From Candidatus Methanosuratincola petrocarbonis (ex Vanwonterghem et al. 2016) (GTDB lineage: Archaea > Thermoproteota > Methanomethylicia > Methanomethylicales > Methanomethylicaceae), in contig MAGV01000036.1 in the NCBI GenBank assembly GCA_001717015.1, forward strand, positions 1 through 6,191: DNA of 6,191 bases. Reading direction: 5' to 3'. The translations under genes were made by a program, and so were the position numbers. The notes under the pieces were generated by a model, which was given only the letters and a program-made list of their open reading frames with translations, made no database searches and was not told where the DNA came from. Shown here piece by piece: positions 5,888 to 6,191 of this stretch. Each line of letters opens with the position of its first letter. The stretch's first letter is position 1.

Positions 5888-5927
5888 TTTACCCTCTAGC
5901 TTCTTTATGCAAAAGTAAACGGGTAAA
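5888..5927. repeat. Imperfect inverted repeat in the right intergenic region
   Basis: TTTACCC (5888-5894) and GGGTAAA (5921-5927) are exact inverted copies separated by 26 bases. Outside them, AATTTT on the left and AAAATT on the right continue the symmetry with a small offset. The element lies between the two divergently oriented right-hand genes. It could be an operator; the wide spacing makes a terminator hairpin unlikely. Confidence 0.3.
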
Positions 5928-5938
5928 CAAAATTCTCT

Positions 5939-6037
5939 GTGGCGCGTGGAGGAACTGTCATTACATGTGAGCTGGAAATGATGGGTGATCGTTCCGCAAA
6001 AGCATTGGTAAACCTTTTAAGCTCAAAGGAAGGTTAA
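5939..6037 (+). CDS. Possible 32-residue microprotein, overlapping the next start
   Basis: A GTG-started frame of 32 residues (N-terminal part [16 protein letters not shown]), bounded upstream by an in-frame TAA at 5924-5926. No family is recognised. For it: residue composition is protein-like (an alternating strand, then a helix-like [13 protein letters not shown]); a weak TATA-like CTTTATGC at 5903-5910 would start transcription just before the GTG; and its TAA shares one base with an in-frame ATG of the following gene (TAATG at 6035-6039), an arrangement typical of translational coupling. Against it: there is no SD site, it is very short, and a separate TATA-like element for the next gene lies inside it. 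It could be a remnant of a larger gene or simply spacer. Confidence 0.3.
   Translation: MARGGTVITCELEMMGDRSAKALVNLLSSKEG
6008..6020 (+). promoter_or_regulatory. Candidate TATA box for the Cren7-like gene
   Basis: GTAAACC (BRE-like) is followed by TTTTAA. The expected transcription start is near 6044, leaving 8 nt before ATG 6052 or about 17 nt before ATG 6061. If this promoter is used, ATG 6037 would lie upstream of the message and could not be the start. Confidence 0.4.
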
Positions 6038-6060
6038 TGATAACCCCAGAGATGGTAAAA

Positions 6061-6191
6061 ATGGCAAAGTGCACAAAATGTGGAACTGAGGTCGCAAAAC
6101 CAGAAAAAACATGGACGCTTGCTCCAAAGGGCAAGAAGGCAGTAACTGTCGGGCTTTACAAGTGCCCAAGCTGCGGGGCTTTCTTTAGGGC
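6061..6191 (+). CDS. Cren7-like protein with two CxxC zinc knuckles (3' partial)
   Basis: The first 43 complete codons of a small basic protein cut by the window edge. A CxxC pair opens it (C4 and C7 in MAKCTKCG) and a second closes the visible part (C35 and C38 in [11 protein letters not shown]). Between them lies [17 protein letters not shown], which closely resembles the KVWQLAPKGRKGVKIGL core of Cren7, the abundant crenarchaeal DNA-binding chromatin protein with an SH3-like barrel. The following stretch also lines up ([10 protein letters not shown] against KSPETGKYFR). The likely role is therefore DNA binding or chromatin organisation, with a zinc ion joining the two knuckles; a generic zinc-ribbon protein is the alternative. 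Three in-frame ATGs exist: 6037, 6052 and 6061. The last gives the family-like N-terminus, 6052 also fits the TATA-like element, and 6037 would be coupled to the short frame upstream. Cren7 itself is about 60 residues, so most of the protein is probably visible. Confidence 0.75.
   Translation, partial: MAKCTKCGTEVAKPEKTWTLAPKGKKAVTVGLYKCPSCGAFFR

Noticed and set aside
5950..6000. C/D-box small RNA suggested by AAATGATGG
   Set aside because: The C box match is imperfect and no CTGA D box is found at a suitable distance on this strand.

Overview
The window reads as chromosomal DNA from an archaeon, most probably of the TACK group. Four points support this. The presumed promoters are BRE/TATA pairs about 35-45 bp before a start codon, and they leave short leaders. 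AGG, AGA and ATA codons are frequent. Several genes begin with GTG or TTG. The last gene encodes a small protein whose core resembles the crenarchaeal chromatin protein Cren7. I cannot name the genus. No tRNA, rRNA, CRISPR array or insertion sequence was seen.

Bases 1-2215 (+ strand) hold four tightly packed genes. The first is the 3' part of a ThiW-type substrate-binding (S) membrane component of an ECF vitamin transporter, presumably for a thiazole precursor of thiamine. It overlaps by 14 bp a small P-loop NTPase that I do not recognise as any transporter ATPase. A TATA-like element then precedes two adjacent, homologous tyrosine-recombinase catalytic-domain proteins. The first has the full R-K-H-R-H-Y catalytic set. 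The second has lost most of it and keeps only box II Arg and the Tyr, so it looks like a catalytically dead paralogue.

Bases 2263-3636 (- strand) encode a B12-binding-domain radical SAM enzyme of unknown substrate. It converges on the recombinase pair and diverges from the next operon across a 119-bp region that carries a candidate promoter for each direction.

Bases 3756-5437 (+ strand) carry a two-gene operon: phenylacetate-CoA ligase and a double-ACT-domain protein. This pairing is common in anaerobes that oxidise aromatic amino acids through aryl-pyruvates, and the ACT protein is probably an amino-acid-sensing partner.

Bases 5424-5792 (- strand) encode a small cysteine-rich protein resembling DUF6951. 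It overlaps the ACT gene tail to tail, and a short palindrome sits at its predicted transcription start.

The right end holds an AT-richer spacer with an imperfect inverted repeat and a possible 32-residue microprotein. The microprotein's stop codon overlaps an in-frame ATG of the last gene, a Cren7-like protein with two CxxC knuckles that is cut by the window edge.

The most unusual items are the active/inactive recombinase pair next to the P-loop protein, and the zinc-knuckle form of a Cren7-like protein.
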